Shown: positions 52,401 through 59,746, counted from the stretch's first letter. The stretch is DNA of 64,000 nt from JAPWJZ01 sp966211335 (GCA_966211335.1 CBIHNF010000004.1:62001-126000), one strand, 5' to 3'. Notes: a model not told the origin generated them from the sequence alone. Program-made: numbers and translations.

Positions 52401-52822
52401 TGCAGCGATGCGCCGATGACCTTGGAGACGGCGATCGCCTCGTTATGCATGCCGACGGTGCTTTCCAGCTGTTCCCACAGTTTGGAGCGGCGCACGGGGT
52501 CTTTGCCCGTCTGCATCATGCGCGTCAGCGTCGCGGCCCAGAGCAACTGCTTCTCCGGCCCGTTCAATTCGATATCAATGGCGGATGGGGCTTCGCGCGC
52601 GGCGGAAGCATCCTTGGCAATCTTCGCCTGCTTCGCCATATCGGGGCGCAGCTGCACCAAGCGGTCGACGAAACTGTCATACTGCTCGGCGGAAAACTTT
52701 TTGTCCTGGAAAGCCTGCTTCAGTTCAATGCGCAACTTCGTCATCGGCAACGCCAAGATCCGATCGATCTCGTCATTACTGCCGAATACCCGTCCCGCAG
52801 CTGTTTTCAGCTTTAAGGCCAT
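49448..52822 (-). CDS. VWA-domain protein with an N-terminal HExxH motif
   Basis: A 1124-residue protein. The N-terminal ~560 residues include NLHEIGHSEL (HExxH near 187), recalling the metallopeptidase-like part of COG3864/DUF2201 proteins. A Lys/Gln/Glu/Gly-rich low-complexity region follows (about 560-830: KKQQKQDKQDKGDKG, EPGEGEGDG). The C-terminal VWA domain has MIDAS motifs DGSAS (~905), SGTDLDP (~980) and FSDGDIGD (~1015). It is the first gene of the operon with the AAA+ ATPase, which probably acts with it through the VWA domain. Biological role unknown. Confidence 0.87.
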   Translation of the reverse strand: MALKLKTAAGRVFGSNDEIDRILALPMTKLRIELKQAFQDKKFSAEQYDSFVDRLVQLRPDMAKQAKIAKDASAAREAPSAIDIELNGPEKQLLWAATLTRMMQTGKDPVRRSKLWEQLESTVGMHNEAIAVSKVIGASLQNDDTTFDWGQPGTWFYYDPHKNHINLDLYYMMLTGFEHVRAVNLHEIGHSELSNTYSPHMKELYEKVKGFIDPRTVDGEADGDAAKPKKKYKKSEIKQIEMDVYEWQLRFKLWHMTEDNVVNQFSTNMRQQLPQDFGDSLNYVCTILQGFGEMVRGDDRTRDVKIGTEMPKNMGDAERDVFEQNQKKRQAEANQKRDDFLKFRETPLNPQQIADIKAGNISPEIASKMFDQIKTTVLLAFYEKNGLFTGKDKNWERFRILPDDIRKTVDVSKVPGANGRDAFQFLYDLSVGTMGASRDIVDLPLDRNQLSRFMAKGKTPEEEAQAARKLLTRNELLGKDGASAENPVETLIEQAAHARGIRNLQPKASDRMLVHEPHNNIKDSYRAVVAATSVQRGLLMEQIWDLYLKPYADVLMKEHEKKVEQELNKQQQKKKQQKQDKQDKGDKGDKSDQGQPQQGGDDGEPQQGGEGGEQSPGDGEQSPGEGGGGGGRKYDMEDEDDEGGGEPGEPGEGEGDGAEDDPEMEMSDDLKDRVGDMAENPGEQRDKENGSGKGKGKDKKNDGEKNDGKGEGEGGEKADGDKPENGEEGEKAGGPGWNQDNKPQEPKKPKKVGDLKNKSVVNEDLTDEQKEKMKEAAQNMSDSKPSDSSSDNGGNGAGIDLAELAKGDWTDYARRVQELAPVIQLVANAFKQIRKEQRRSILQQAKTHEFMADDGDIQSRLDKDKVLETKFKQASKQPLQIGDFQKMLEDKTAMTESTIEIFSLIDGSASMPSFKLGNGTTAMEVSIQSAVIVYEACLLAGIDSFIYMWGDKQPRLIATPTTPRKEVGQLLQSFRDGINSGTDLDPAVIGSVDVLAHHKNKNGTVSGSSHMLVFSDGDIGDFAQAVDSLVKFASFSKNMSMDVAVLRPDGDVRTTRMEQAIQTVMDKSGNRVVGMLRGNQAAKVPLDLARLMLQRVRSFKVKSEPDPVKRKHMKALHARLVRKD

Positions 52823-53106
52823 TGCCGTATTAACCGCCTCTTTTTACACCCGTTTTTCGTGCATTACCCTTGGCTTTGGATATACACATTATTTTCTATA
52901 ATAATTAAATTACGCTTAATATCAAAAGAAATCTTTTAACAAAAATAAACCATTGATATTGCTATGTAATAAAATTACCCAGAAATTAAATTATTCAAGG
53001 ATTATGGCAAGATACGCTTTACCGCGCGGAATCAATTGCCGCTTTTTGCGTGTCTTGGGCTTTGCCCCGGATGGGTTTAAGATGGCCAAAACAGGAGACC
53101 GGCACG

Positions 53107-53946
53107 ATGCTGCAAAAAGACTTTTTCAAGATTACTGCGCTCTACACCATCGGCATCCTCATTACTTTTTACATCTGCTGGTCGATGCTGCGCATGGCGC
53201 TGCCGGAAGCGCACCTTGACCTGTTGACGACCCTCACAACCGCCTTCGGCGTCAACCTGCCGAATGATATGCCGCTGAACATGAATACGGAGGCGCGCAC
53301 CGCCGCCGTCATTTTCATCATCGCCCTGCTATCTATCGGCCTCGTCGTGCTGAACGTGTTCTTCGGCGCGATTGTCACGGCGCGCTTCATCCGCCCGCGC
53401 GTGAATCTTGTGACGTCCAAGAAAGGCGTCCTTAGCACCACCTGGAACAAGGAACTGCCCTACATCCTCATCCGCATGTCGAATTTCTATGTCGCCGACC
53501 TTGTCGATGTGAATATAAACGTGGCGCTGACGGTAGAGGAAACCCATACCACGAATGGCGAGGTCGACCAGTTCCGCACCTACTTCACGGTGGAAGACTT
53601 CACCCCGCAGCGCATCCTCGTCATGGAGCAGCGCATGCCCTGGAGCATTGCGGTGCCGGCGGAAATGACGCTGAAGAATTCCAAAATTCACGGCTATCGC
53701 TTCCTGCCCGGCAAGCTCATCACCGAAAGCATTGCGCAGGGCAAGAAGCCCGACAGCGTGAAGCGCAGCCTGCAGATTTTGATTCAGGGCACCGATGCCC
53801 GCTCCTACTCCAGCTTCGTCATCCAGAAAACCGTGGTGATCGACGAGCAGCTGGGCGCCAACTATACCCTCCACCTGCACAAAGGCGCCTTCAAGTCGCT
53901 GCCGCTGCGGATAGAGGATGCGGCCCAGATCGAGCAATACGTTTAA
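53107..53946 (+). CDS. Kir-type (inward-rectifier potassium channel) homologue with an altered filter
   Basis: A 279-residue protein laid out like KirBac: M1 (~7-30), a pore-loop region (~35-60), M2 (~66-92), and a cytoplasmic beta domain starting ARFIRPRVNLV, with LPYILIRMSN, and IQGTDARSYSSFVIQKTVV, all matching Kir cytoplasmic motifs (ARF-RPR, GTDE/GSDET). The filter position reads TTAFGVN (44-50) instead of TVGYGD. K+ conduction is therefore uncertain. AGGAG lies before the ATG. Upstream is about 280 bases of AT-rich divergent region with the VWA operon. Confidence 0.8.
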   Translation: MLQKDFFKITALYTIGILITFYICWSMLRMALPEAHLDLLTTLTTAFGVNLPNDMPLNMNTEARTAAVIFIIALLSIGLVVLNVFFGAIVTARFIRPRVNLVTSKKGVLSTTWNKELPYILIRMSNFYVADLVDVNINVALTVEETHTTNGEVDQFRTYFTVEDFTPQRILVMEQRMPWSIAVPAEMTLKNSKIHGYRFLPGKLITESIAQGKKPDSVKRSLQILIQGTDARSYSSFVIQKTVVIDEQLGANYTLHLHKGAFKSLPLRIEDAAQIEQYV

Positions 53947-54015
53947 GGGAACTAACGGGCATATCGCTGGTTAACCATGCAGGGGGCAATCACCTCATCC
54001 GGCGTGGAGAGACAA

Positions 54016-54321
54016 ATGGTTAACCAAATCAAAGACAAATCCGATAAACCCGAAAAGACCGAAACCCTGCACCTGAACGGCCGCGAAGACATGAACTTCG
54101 AGCTGCCGCTCAAAGCCGTCGACCACGAAGGCGACCAGAAGTTTCAGGAAAAATTCAGCGGCGACATGTTCTACGGCTCGCCGACCGCTATTAAGAAAAT
54201 GAAGAAAGCCGACAAAGAGGCCGCCAAATTCAACGACCTCACCGAAGAAGACCGCCTCGACCCCATCCTCAACCACGACCGCATCACCCAAGACCCGAAC
54301 CAAGAGGCGGCGGGCGGGTAG
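54016..54321 (+). CDS. Small charged hypothetical protein
   Basis: A 101-residue hydrophilic protein dominated by Lys, Asp, Glu and Asn (MVNQIKDKSDKPEKTETLHL; LTEEDRLDPILNHDRITQD). It has no membrane segment or known motif. GGAGAG lies just before the ATG used; a slightly longer frame exists. A terminator follows 26 bases after the stop. Its position after the Kir-like gene hints at cotranscription. Confidence 0.6.
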   Translation: MVNQIKDKSDKPEKTETLHLNGREDMNFELPLKAVDHEGDQKFQEKFSGDMFYGSPTAIKKMKKADKEAAKFNDLTEEDRLDPILNHDRITQDPNQEAAGG

Positions 54322-54346
54322 TCTGGCCGTTCGCTTTTAGCTATTT

Positions 54347-54380
54347 AAACAGCCCCTGCCTTTACTGGTGGGGGCTGTTT
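54347..54380 (+). terminator. Intrinsic terminator
   Basis: AAACAGCCCC ... GGGGCTGTTT stem with a 14-base loop, after the small charged-protein gene. Confidence 0.8.
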
Positions 54381-54416
54381 TCTATAGACTAAAAGCCGTA
54401 CATCGGAGGTATATAA

Positions 54417-54848
54417 TTGAATAGAATTTTAATAGCTTTTATCTTTCTCGGCATTTTTTCATTACTTCACGCTAGGTCAATGGAAGCTGCCACCTCGAAT
54501 GCCGACCCTGCTGTCATGATGATTGATGCTGGCCTTTCAGGGGGAGTCCTGAAGATAAATGCCCGCCCCATTACGTCACGTGGACTGTTTAGGGATCTTC
54601 TGGACCTGCGGGAAAAAGGAGTCACTCAAGTGACTCTTTTGGTGCACGAGAAAATCACGATTAAGCAGATTTTTAATATTACTGCAATTTTAAACAAAGC
54701 AGGGTTTGTGGGGCCTTCGGTTAAAGTGTTTGCTTTTGATAAAGACAAAACAGAAATGGAGGAGATGACATTTTCACCTCCCTATATATTTTCGGCGAGT
54801 ACAAATAATCTAAAGCCAATGCATCCTCCTGCTGCACCGCTTAAGTAG
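54417..54848 (+). CDS. Exported protein resembling an ExbD/TolR periplasmic domain
   Basis: A 143-residue protein from a TTG start with GGAGG 7 bases upstream. It has an N-terminal signal anchor (NRILIAFIFLGIFSLLHA). The rest follows the ExbD/TolR periplasmic pattern: GGVLKINARPITSRGLFRDL, a TQVTLLVHEKITIKQIFNI strand-helix and KAGFVGPSVKVFAF. The usual short cytoplasmic N-terminus of ExbD is missing. Base composition is clearly more AT-rich than the surroundings, as for the next gene, suggesting a recently acquired patch. Function not assigned. Confidence 0.55.
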   Translation: MNRILIAFIFLGIFSLLHARSMEAATSNADPAVMMIDAGLSGGVLKINARPITSRGLFRDLLDLREKGVTQVTLLVHEKITIKQIFNITAILNKAGFVGPSVKVFAFDKDKTEMEEMTFSPPYIFSASTNNLKPMHPPAAPLK

Positions 54849-54863
54849 GAGACGTAAAAGACT

Positions 54864-55307
54864 GTGATGAAAAGTTTCCTTATCAATTCACTGGGGACAT
54901 TTGCGTTAGTCGGAATCCCGACGATAGTGCATTATTTTTGGGTCAATCGCTCGTTACCGATAGACGACAGATTTCCGCTCTCATACAGCTATTCGCGTGC
55001 ACTGCGCTATCTGGCCAAGTGGATTGCGACAGCCGTCATGATATTCGGCGCAATATTTACTCTTACTGCGATCATGAGCCTTTTGGATATTGAAGGCGCA
55101 GAACACCAGCCGTCGTGGGCCATTTTTGCGGGTTTCCTTTTCACGGGCGTAGGATACGTAATTCGTAAGATATTTAAACTCAGCCTGTACATTTCATTAG
55201 TAGAAAAAATGAACCACAATTTGACCGATGCATGGAAAGTTGCCGCTATGGATCTTGGCATCAAAGTCGTTGCGCCTTTCAGGTTGATCGACTCGTTTGG
55301 CCGTTAG
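54864..55307 (+). CDS. Small membrane protein, possibly truncated
   Basis: A 147-residue protein with about three TM helices (around LINSLGTFALVGIPTIVHYF, LAKWIATAVMIFGAIFTLTA and WAIFAGFLFTGVGYVI). The start is GTG at the spacing set by AGGAGA; an ATG one codon later is an alternative. The reading frame stays open for 79 more codons after the TAG stop, giving sensible protein sequence, so this may be the front part of an interrupted gene. No family was recognised. Confidence 0.5.
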   Translation: MMKSFLINSLGTFALVGIPTIVHYFWVNRSLPIDDRFPLSYSYSRALRYLAKWIATAVMIFGAIFTLTAIMSLLDIEGAEHQPSWAIFAGFLFTGVGYVIRKIFKLSLYISLVEKMNHNLTDAWKVAAMDLGIKVVAPFRLIDSFGR

Positions 55308-55547
55308 CATTGGTTTGATGCCCTCATCGCAGATTTCGGCGGGCCAAAGGGAACAGTTGTTCAAGGATACTCCAAGCTCGCTGCTGACGATGTAAGAGCA
55401 GAGCAAGGATATTGTATTTCGAATTTATCCGCCTCCTACGCGACATATAATCGTGAACTTTTCGTCGATACCCTGAATGACTGGGGATGGCATGGCGACG
55501 AGAGCAAGACCCCTGCGTGGTACACCGGAAAGCCATGGGGAAAGTAA
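55308..55547 (+). pseudogene. Startless reading-frame remnant in frame with the preceding gene
   Basis: Directly after the TAG of the membrane-protein gene, the same frame continues without a stop for 79 codons (HWFDALIADFGGPKG to YTGKPWGK) and ends at a TAA. The sequence is rich in Trp, Tyr and Gly and looks like real protein. No start codon with a ribosome-binding site is present. It is either the tail of an interrupted gene or a relic from a rearrangement. Programmed readthrough of the TAG is possible but unsupported. Confidence 0.4.
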
Positions 55548-55568
55548 GACAGATTTCTTCATTTCAGC

Positions 55569-55600
55569 AAAAAAGCCCCGCATCGCTGCGGGGCTTTTTT
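55569..55600. terminator. Bidirectional terminator
   Basis: AAAAAAGCCCCGCA ... TGCGGGGCTTTTTT perfect 14-bp stem with a 4-base loop. It separates the AT-rich patch from phaB. Confidence 0.9.
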
Positions 55601-55619
55601 GTTGGCGGTTGGTTTTCCG

Positions 55620-56381
55620 TTAGAACGAAATAAACAACCCGCCGTTGATCGAGATGTTGGCGCCGGTGACGTAGCCTGCGCGGTCGTCGCAGAGGAAGCT
55701 CACCACATAGGCGATTTCTTCCGGCTGGGCCATGCGGCCCATGGGGATCTGGTCGACGATCTGCTTGGTGACGTCGGCGGGGATCTGCTTGGTCATGGCG
55801 GTTTCGGTGTAGCCGGGGGAGACGGAATTGACCGTCACGCCCTTCTTCGCCACTTCCTGCGCGAGGGCCATGGTAAAACCGTGCACGCCGGCCTTGGCGG
55901 CCGAATAGTTGGTCTGGCCGAACTGGCCTTTCTTGCCGTTGACCGAGGAGATATTGACGATACGGCCATAGCCGCGCTCCGTCATGCCGTCGATGAACTG
56001 CTTGGTCACGTTGAAGAGGCTGTTGAGGTCGACGTTGAGGACCGAGTTCCAGTCGTCTTCCGTCATCTTCTTCAGCGTCTTGTCGCGCGTGATGCCGGCG
56101 CAGTTGACGAGCAGGTCAACCTTGCCGTATTTGGCGACGATATTCTTGCCGGCTTCGGTGAAGGACGCGTAGGAGGCAACGTCGCCCGCAGCGATATCGA
56201 TGCTGAGGCCTTCCTGCTGCCATTCCTTCAAACGCGCCTGCGCGTTCTGTTCTTCCGCCGGGTGGTAGCCCGCGACGACCTGGTGGCCTTTGAGCGCCAG
56301 TTCACGGCAGATTGCCGTTCCGATGCCGCCTACGCCACCCGTCACGAGGGCTACCCTTTTTGCAGTTGCTTCTTTAGTCAT
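55620..56381 (-). CDS. phaB: Acetoacetyl-CoA reductase, copy 1
   Basis: NADPH-dependent reduction of acetoacetyl-CoA to (R)-3-hydroxybutyryl-CoA, the PHB monomer. The 253-residue short-chain dehydrogenase has the cofactor loop TGGVGGIGTAICRELA, NCAGITRD, and the catalytic Ser...Tyr-x3-Lys in ISSVNGKKGQFGQTNYSAAK. The Q-F-G-Q-x-N-Y phrase is characteristic of PhaB rather than FabG. It is followed on the same strand by nothing else and preceded by the phasin gene, an arrangement of two storage genes. Confidence 0.93.
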   Translation of the reverse strand: MTKEATAKRVALVTGGVGGIGTAICRELALKGHQVVAGYHPAEEQNAQARLKEWQQEGLSIDIAAGDVASYASFTEAGKNIVAKYGKVDLLVNCAGITRDKTLKKMTEDDWNSVLNVDLNSLFNVTKQFIDGMTERGYGRIVNISSVNGKKGQFGQTNYSAAKAGVHGFTMALAQEVAKKGVTVNSVSPGYTETAMTKQIPADVTKQIVDQIPMGRMAQPEEIAYVVSFLCDDRAGYVTGANISINGGLFISF

Positions 56382-56430
56382 TGATCTGCACCCGGTTGAA
56401 GAAAGTTAAAGGAAAAATTGCAGCGCTATA

Positions 56431-56802
56431 TTACGCGGCTTTTTTGCCTTTGGAAGCGGTTTTCGTTTCGTTCGCTGCGGTTTTCAGCGAGGTCTCGAAC
56501 AGCTGGTTGTAGACTTTGCCGGCTTCAGCAACGATGTCGGCGCAGGAACGTGCGCTGTCAACGAGCAGTTTGCCGGTTTCTTGTGCGAGTTCAGCCTGCA
56601 GCGATGCGAGGTCCTTGACGTCTTTCGTCTTGGAGGTCTCTTCAGCGGAGCGCTGGGTGATTTCGAACAGGGCGGAGGTCAGCTCGACTTGTTCAGCGAG
56701 GAGTTTTTCGCCGATTTTGAGGTTGGTTTCGCCGAGTTTCTTCCAGTTTTCGAGGGATTGCTGGGTCAGTTTGTTGATGGTTTCGAAGACTTCGTAGGTC
56801 AT
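56431..56802 (-). CDS. phaP: Phasin family protein
   Basis: A 123-residue helical amphipathic protein that coats PHA granules. It begins YEVFETINKLTQQSLENWKK and contains LLAEQVELTSALFEITQRS, matching the short alphaproteobacterial phasin type. No membrane segment. GGAG lies 7 bases before the ATG. It is the first gene before phaB on the minus strand. Its promoter carries a TGC-rich operator that PhaR probably binds, as known for phasin genes in Paracoccus and Rhodobacter. Confidence 0.9.
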   Translation of the reverse strand: MTYEVFETINKLTQQSLENWKKLGETNLKIGEKLLAEQVELTSALFEITQRSAEETSKTKDVKDLASLQAELAQETGKLLVDSARSCADIVAEAGKVYNQLFETSLKTAANETKTASKGKKAA

Positions 56803-56872
56803 GTGATTTCTCCAATAAGAGGTTGTTAGGCTTTGAACGGTTTAAAGGCGTAGTCAAAAGGTCATAAAGAAT

Positions 56873-56936
56873 CGCGCAATGCTGCGTCGCACCAATGCTG
56901 CAATGCAACATATAGGATTTTGGCTGGTCCTGTCAA
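56873..56936 (-). promoter_or_regulatory. Phasin promoter with overlapping TGC-rich operator
   Basis: On the minus strand TTGACA (56936-56931) and TATATG (56914-56909) are 16 bases apart. Immediately downstream, over the predicted transcription start, lies a TGC/GCA-rich stretch (TGTTGCATTGCAGC, then TGCGACGCAGC) from 56911 to 56873. PhaR of Paracoccus binds TGC-rich sites in phaP promoters, so PhaR is the natural candidate repressor. Confidence 0.6.
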
Positions 56937-56987
56937 GGGGTGCTCCCTGCCCCTCCAGCGCGTAACTAATTGACTTTGCTTGATTTA

Positions 56988-57022
56988 ACAAAAAACCGGC
57001 GCATAAATCGCCGGTTTTTTGT
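56988..57022. terminator. Bidirectional terminator
   Basis: ACAAAAAACCGGCG ... CGCCGGTTTTTTGT, a 14-bp stem with a 7-base loop, just after the FAD-oxidoreductase gene (minus strand). Confidence 0.88.
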
Positions 57023-57047
57023 CTTTAAATACCCTGTCCGGCGGTGC

Positions 57048-58256
57048 TTATTGCCGCGGGGTTGGCAGGGATTGAGGTTGCGACTGGAAGGCGGCATGGG
57101 GCGCGGCGCGGAATTCCTGCACCTCCTTGTCGTCCCACTTCACCATCTCCCAGGGCACTTCGGCGCTGGCCCTGCGGAAGGCGTCGTAGGTCTTGATGGC
57201 GACGTTCTTGCTGCGGGCCGTCGTGAATTCCCAGGCGATATCGAGCGGGCGGATCATGTTGAAGACCAGCGCCTTGGCTTTCTGCGACAGCCACTTGCGC
57301 GTCATGATGATGCCCAGTTGCGATCCGATGATGATGCCGGCATTCAGCGCGCGGAAATACGGCACGCCCATGGCGGCATCGCCGACGAAGAACCAGCTAC
57401 GGTCCTTGTCCTTCGCCACCGCAAATTTTTTGGCGGCATAGAGCGACAGGGTGAGTTTGGAGACCTTGGCGGAACCCTCGCGGTATTCCTCCCCCGCCTT
57501 GGTCGCGCGCACATTCATATAGGTCTGGATGTCGCGCGCCAGTTGTGCGGGGATGCGGCCGTCCGCCAGCGTCAGCGGGTCCTTGAAGCTCGCCTGCGGC
57601 AGCGCGTCGTAGGTTTTCTTGTCGACGAAGAAACGGAGCGTGACGGGCGTTGTGCCCTCTTTCTCGCGGCCCACATATTCGAAGGCCATGTTCTTCATCA
57701 GCTTGTTGGTTTTATAATTTTCGCTGCTGAAATCCAGCGTGCCGGCCTTGCCATTCGCCTGGTATTTCACTTCCACCACATATTGTAGCGGAATATCGAT
57801 CTTGTCGTTCTGGCCCAGCAATTGCTGGCGCATTTTGCTGTGCGCGCCGTCGGCCGCGACGAACATTTTGCATTCGGGGTGCAGCGCCATCACGCTGTCC
57901 GGTTCTTCCATCTTCTCGTAGGCGATTTTGATGCCGAGTTTGCTGGCGTAGGTCTTTAAGGCTTTCTCAAGGTCATGCGTGCGCACGTAGACGGAGCCGA
58001 CTGCCTGACCGAAAGCGGCCGACAGCGTGCCGAGCTTTTTGCCCGTCACTTCCTCGTAAAATTCCCGCTCCGCCTTCGACTTGGAATTTTTGCCGTAGAG
58101 CAGCATGGAGAAATGCTCCAGCCGCAGCACATGGGAGCGCTGGTATTCGGTATAGCGCTCATACACCTGAATTTCGAGATTGGGGTCGCGCTTCTGCGCC
58201 TGAATAGCCGTCCACAGACCAACAGGTCCTGCGCCGACAACAACGATATCTGCCAT
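57048..58256 (-). CDS. FAD-dependent oxidoreductase / monooxygenase-like protein
   Basis: A 402-residue flavoprotein. It starts with the Rossmann dinucleotide loop VVVGAGPVGLWTAI (G-x-G-x2-G), has FVAADGAHSKMRQQLLG resembling the DG motif of group A flavin monooxygenases, and ends with the second FAD motif SWFFVGDAAMGVPYFRALNAG. The substrate is unknown; many such enzymes hydroxylate aromatic compounds or act on quinones. It lies between the phasin and arsenic genes without clear links to either. Confidence 0.82.
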   Translation of the reverse strand: MADIVVVGAGPVGLWTAIQAQKRDPNLEIQVYERYTEYQRSHVLRLEHFSMLLYGKNSKSKAEREFYEEVTGKKLGTLSAAFGQAVGSVYVRTHDLEKALKTYASKLGIKIAYEKMEEPDSVMALHPECKMFVAADGAHSKMRQQLLGQNDKIDIPLQYVVEVKYQANGKAGTLDFSSENYKTNKLMKNMAFEYVGREKEGTTPVTLRFFVDKKTYDALPQASFKDPLTLADGRIPAQLARDIQTYMNVRATKAGEEYREGSAKVSKLTLSLYAAKKFAVAKDKDRSWFFVGDAAMGVPYFRALNAGIIIGSQLGIIMTRKWLSQKAKALVFNMIRPLDIAWEFTTARSKNVAIKTYDAFRRASAEVPWEMVKWDDKEVQEFRAAPHAAFQSQPQSLPTPRQ

Positions 58257-58410
58257 TTTGAAATCACTCTTTTATAAAAACACACCCCGGTCTTTTAATA
58301 AGCCGGATTACCTGACTGAAGGGCAGAGTGAACCACTCCATCGTCGCTGATGGGCATCTTACCCCTCGCGATGGTTATGTCAATACAGATATTAAAGTAG
58401 TTTGAATTTA

Positions 58411-58896
58411 TTAGATAATTCCCGTGCTGATCGCGCGAAGGGCAGCGGTGAAAGCGGCGCGGTCGAGCGTTGCGGGGAGTTTCAGCAGGGCGTTGATGCG
58501 CCGCTGCAGCAGGTCATAGGTCGCGGCGAAAACGGCGGTGATTTCCGCATCAGTCCCTGTTGCCGCGGCAGGGTCTGCCATGCCCCAGTGCGCTTTCACA
58601 GGGTTGCTCGGAAAAACGGGGCAGGCTTCCCCTGCTGCTGAATCGCAAACGGTGATAACCGCGTCCAGCGCTTTATCGTCGAACTCATCCCAGCTTTTAC
58701 TGCGCAGCCCTTGCGTGGGAATACCCTTGGCTGCCAGCAGCGCAAGGCTTTTCGGATGCACATGGCCAGCAGGCTTGCTGCCCGCGCTATAGGCTTCAAT
58801 GCGCCCCTGCCCCAAATAATTGAGCGCCGCCTCCGCCAGTATAGAGCGGCAGGAGTTGCCGGTGCAGAGGATAAGAATTTTCAGCGGCGGTTGCAT
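58411..58896 (-). CDS. arsC: Arsenate reductase, low-molecular-weight phosphatase type
   Basis: Reduces arsenate to arsenite. The 161-residue protein has the P-loop LCTGNSCRS (C-x5-R-S) near the N-terminus and the DPA motif MADPAAATG, as in thioredoxin-coupled ArsC. The ATG overlaps the stop of the arsI gene (TGATG), indicating translational coupling; a longer frame is not needed. It is the last gene of arsR-arsI-arsC. No arsenite efflux pump gene (arsB or acr3) lies next to it. Confidence 0.9.
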   Translation of the reverse strand: MQPPLKILILCTGNSCRSILAEAALNYLGQGRIEAYSAGSKPAGHVHPKSLALLAAKGIPTQGLRSKSWDEFDDKALDAVITVCDSAAGEACPVFPSNPVKAHWGMADPAAATGTDAEITAVFAATYDLLQRRINALLKLPATLDRAAFTAALRAISTGII

Positions 58897-59363
58897 CAGC
58901 AGCAGCTTTTTTTGCCATCGGCGGCCGGGGTGCAGCAAGCGGTTGTTTCAGGTGTGCAGCAGGAATTTTCTTCAGGCGTGGATTTCTCCGTCTTGAAAAT
59001 CTCGGCGTCTTCCATGGTGCGGTAGGCTTCCCACGGCAGGCCGGCGGGGTCATGCACCCATGATTTATCGGAACGGGCGTAGCAGCAGACCGTTTCACCC
59101 TCTCCCGTCACCGACATATCGGCGGCCCTCAGCCTGTCCCGCAATTCGGCCAGCTCCGCCTCATCATCCACCTGAATGCCGAGGTGATCAACACCGGTTT
59201 CACCGCTGCGGGTCGAGATGGCGAAGTTGACATGCGGCTCATCGACCATCCACTTGGCATAGTCGGGTTTGGTTTTTACAGGCGGCGCACCGAACAGCGC
59301 GGAATAGAATTTGATCGATTGCTCAAGGTTATCGACCCCAACGTGAATGTGCAGTCGTTTCAT
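58896..59363 (-). CDS. ArsI/CadI-family metalloenzyme (VOC fold)
   Basis: A 155-residue protein. Residues 1-115 are a glyoxalase/VOC domain with LHIHVGVDNLEQSIKFYSAL, VDHLGIQVDD and the C-As lyase-like Cys pair VCCYARSDKSWVHDPAGLPWE. ArsI enzymes cleave the C-As bond of organoarsenicals; CadI relatives are less defined. The tail holds three more Cys pairs (SCCTP, ACCTP, SCC), suggesting metal or arsenic binding. It overlaps arsR by 4 bases and arsC by one base. Confidence 0.85.
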   Translation of the reverse strand: MKRLHIHVGVDNLEQSIKFYSALFGAPPVKTKPDYAKWMVDEPHVNFAISTRSGETGVDHLGIQVDDEAELAELRDRLRAADMSVTGEGETVCCYARSDKSWVHDPAGLPWEAYRTMEDAEIFKTEKSTPEENSCCTPETTACCTPAADGKKSCC

Positions 59364-59746
59364 TTTTTCTTTTCCTTTTTGATTTCTATTGATGGAGCGC
59401 AGCAGTCGGCGAGTTCGATGACGCTGCAGCCCTTCGCCTTGTCATCGCGGATGCTGGCAAATTCATCGCGGCAGCAGTCTTCCACCATGTAGCGGATGAG
59501 GGCGGTGAAGAAGGCAAAGTTGGCGGTATAGATCACCGACCGCCCCTCCCGCTTCGCCGTCACAAGCCCCGCGTTGGCCATATGCGAGAGATGGAAGGAT
59601 AATGTGTTATGCGGGATATCGAGCGCCGTGCTGAGCGCCCCCGCAGCCGACCCCGCGTGCCCCCGCTCCACCAGCAGGTGGAAGACGCGCAGGCGGGTTT
59701 CCTGTGACAGCGCATCGAAGGCCAGAATCGCTTTTTGAATGTCCAT
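59360..59746 (-). CDS. arsR: ArsR-family metalloregulator
   Basis: A 128-residue winged-helix repressor with ALSQETRLRVFHLLVERG, the recognition region PHNTLSFHLSHMANAGLV and REGRSVIYTAN. Cys residues in VEDCCRDEF and further CC at LADCCAP near the C-terminus could sense As(III). It is the first gene of an ars operon and its stop overlaps the arsI start. A perfectly spaced promoter under an inverted repeat ends just before its ATG, fitting autorepression. The mRNA may be leaderless. Confidence 0.92.
   Translation of the reverse strand: MDIQKAILAFDALSQETRLRVFHLLVERGHAGSAAGALSTALDIPHNTLSFHLSHMANAGLVTAKREGRSVIYTANFAFFTALIRYMVEDCCRDEFASIRDDKAKGCSVIELADCCAPSIEIKKEKKK

Noticed and set aside
49472..52816. 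A very long open frame (over 1100 codons) on the plus strand opposite the VWA gene
   Set aside because: It is antisense to a gene with clear MIDAS and HExxH motifs, reads as Leu/Val/Ala/Phe-rich sequence without motifs, and arises because the low-complexity, GC-rich gene leaves the complementary frame free of stops.
52953..53219. An 88-codon frame overlapping the start of the Kir-like gene
   Set aside because: Its second half is His/Arg-rich out-of-frame translation of the Kir-like gene, and it lacks a ribosome-binding site.
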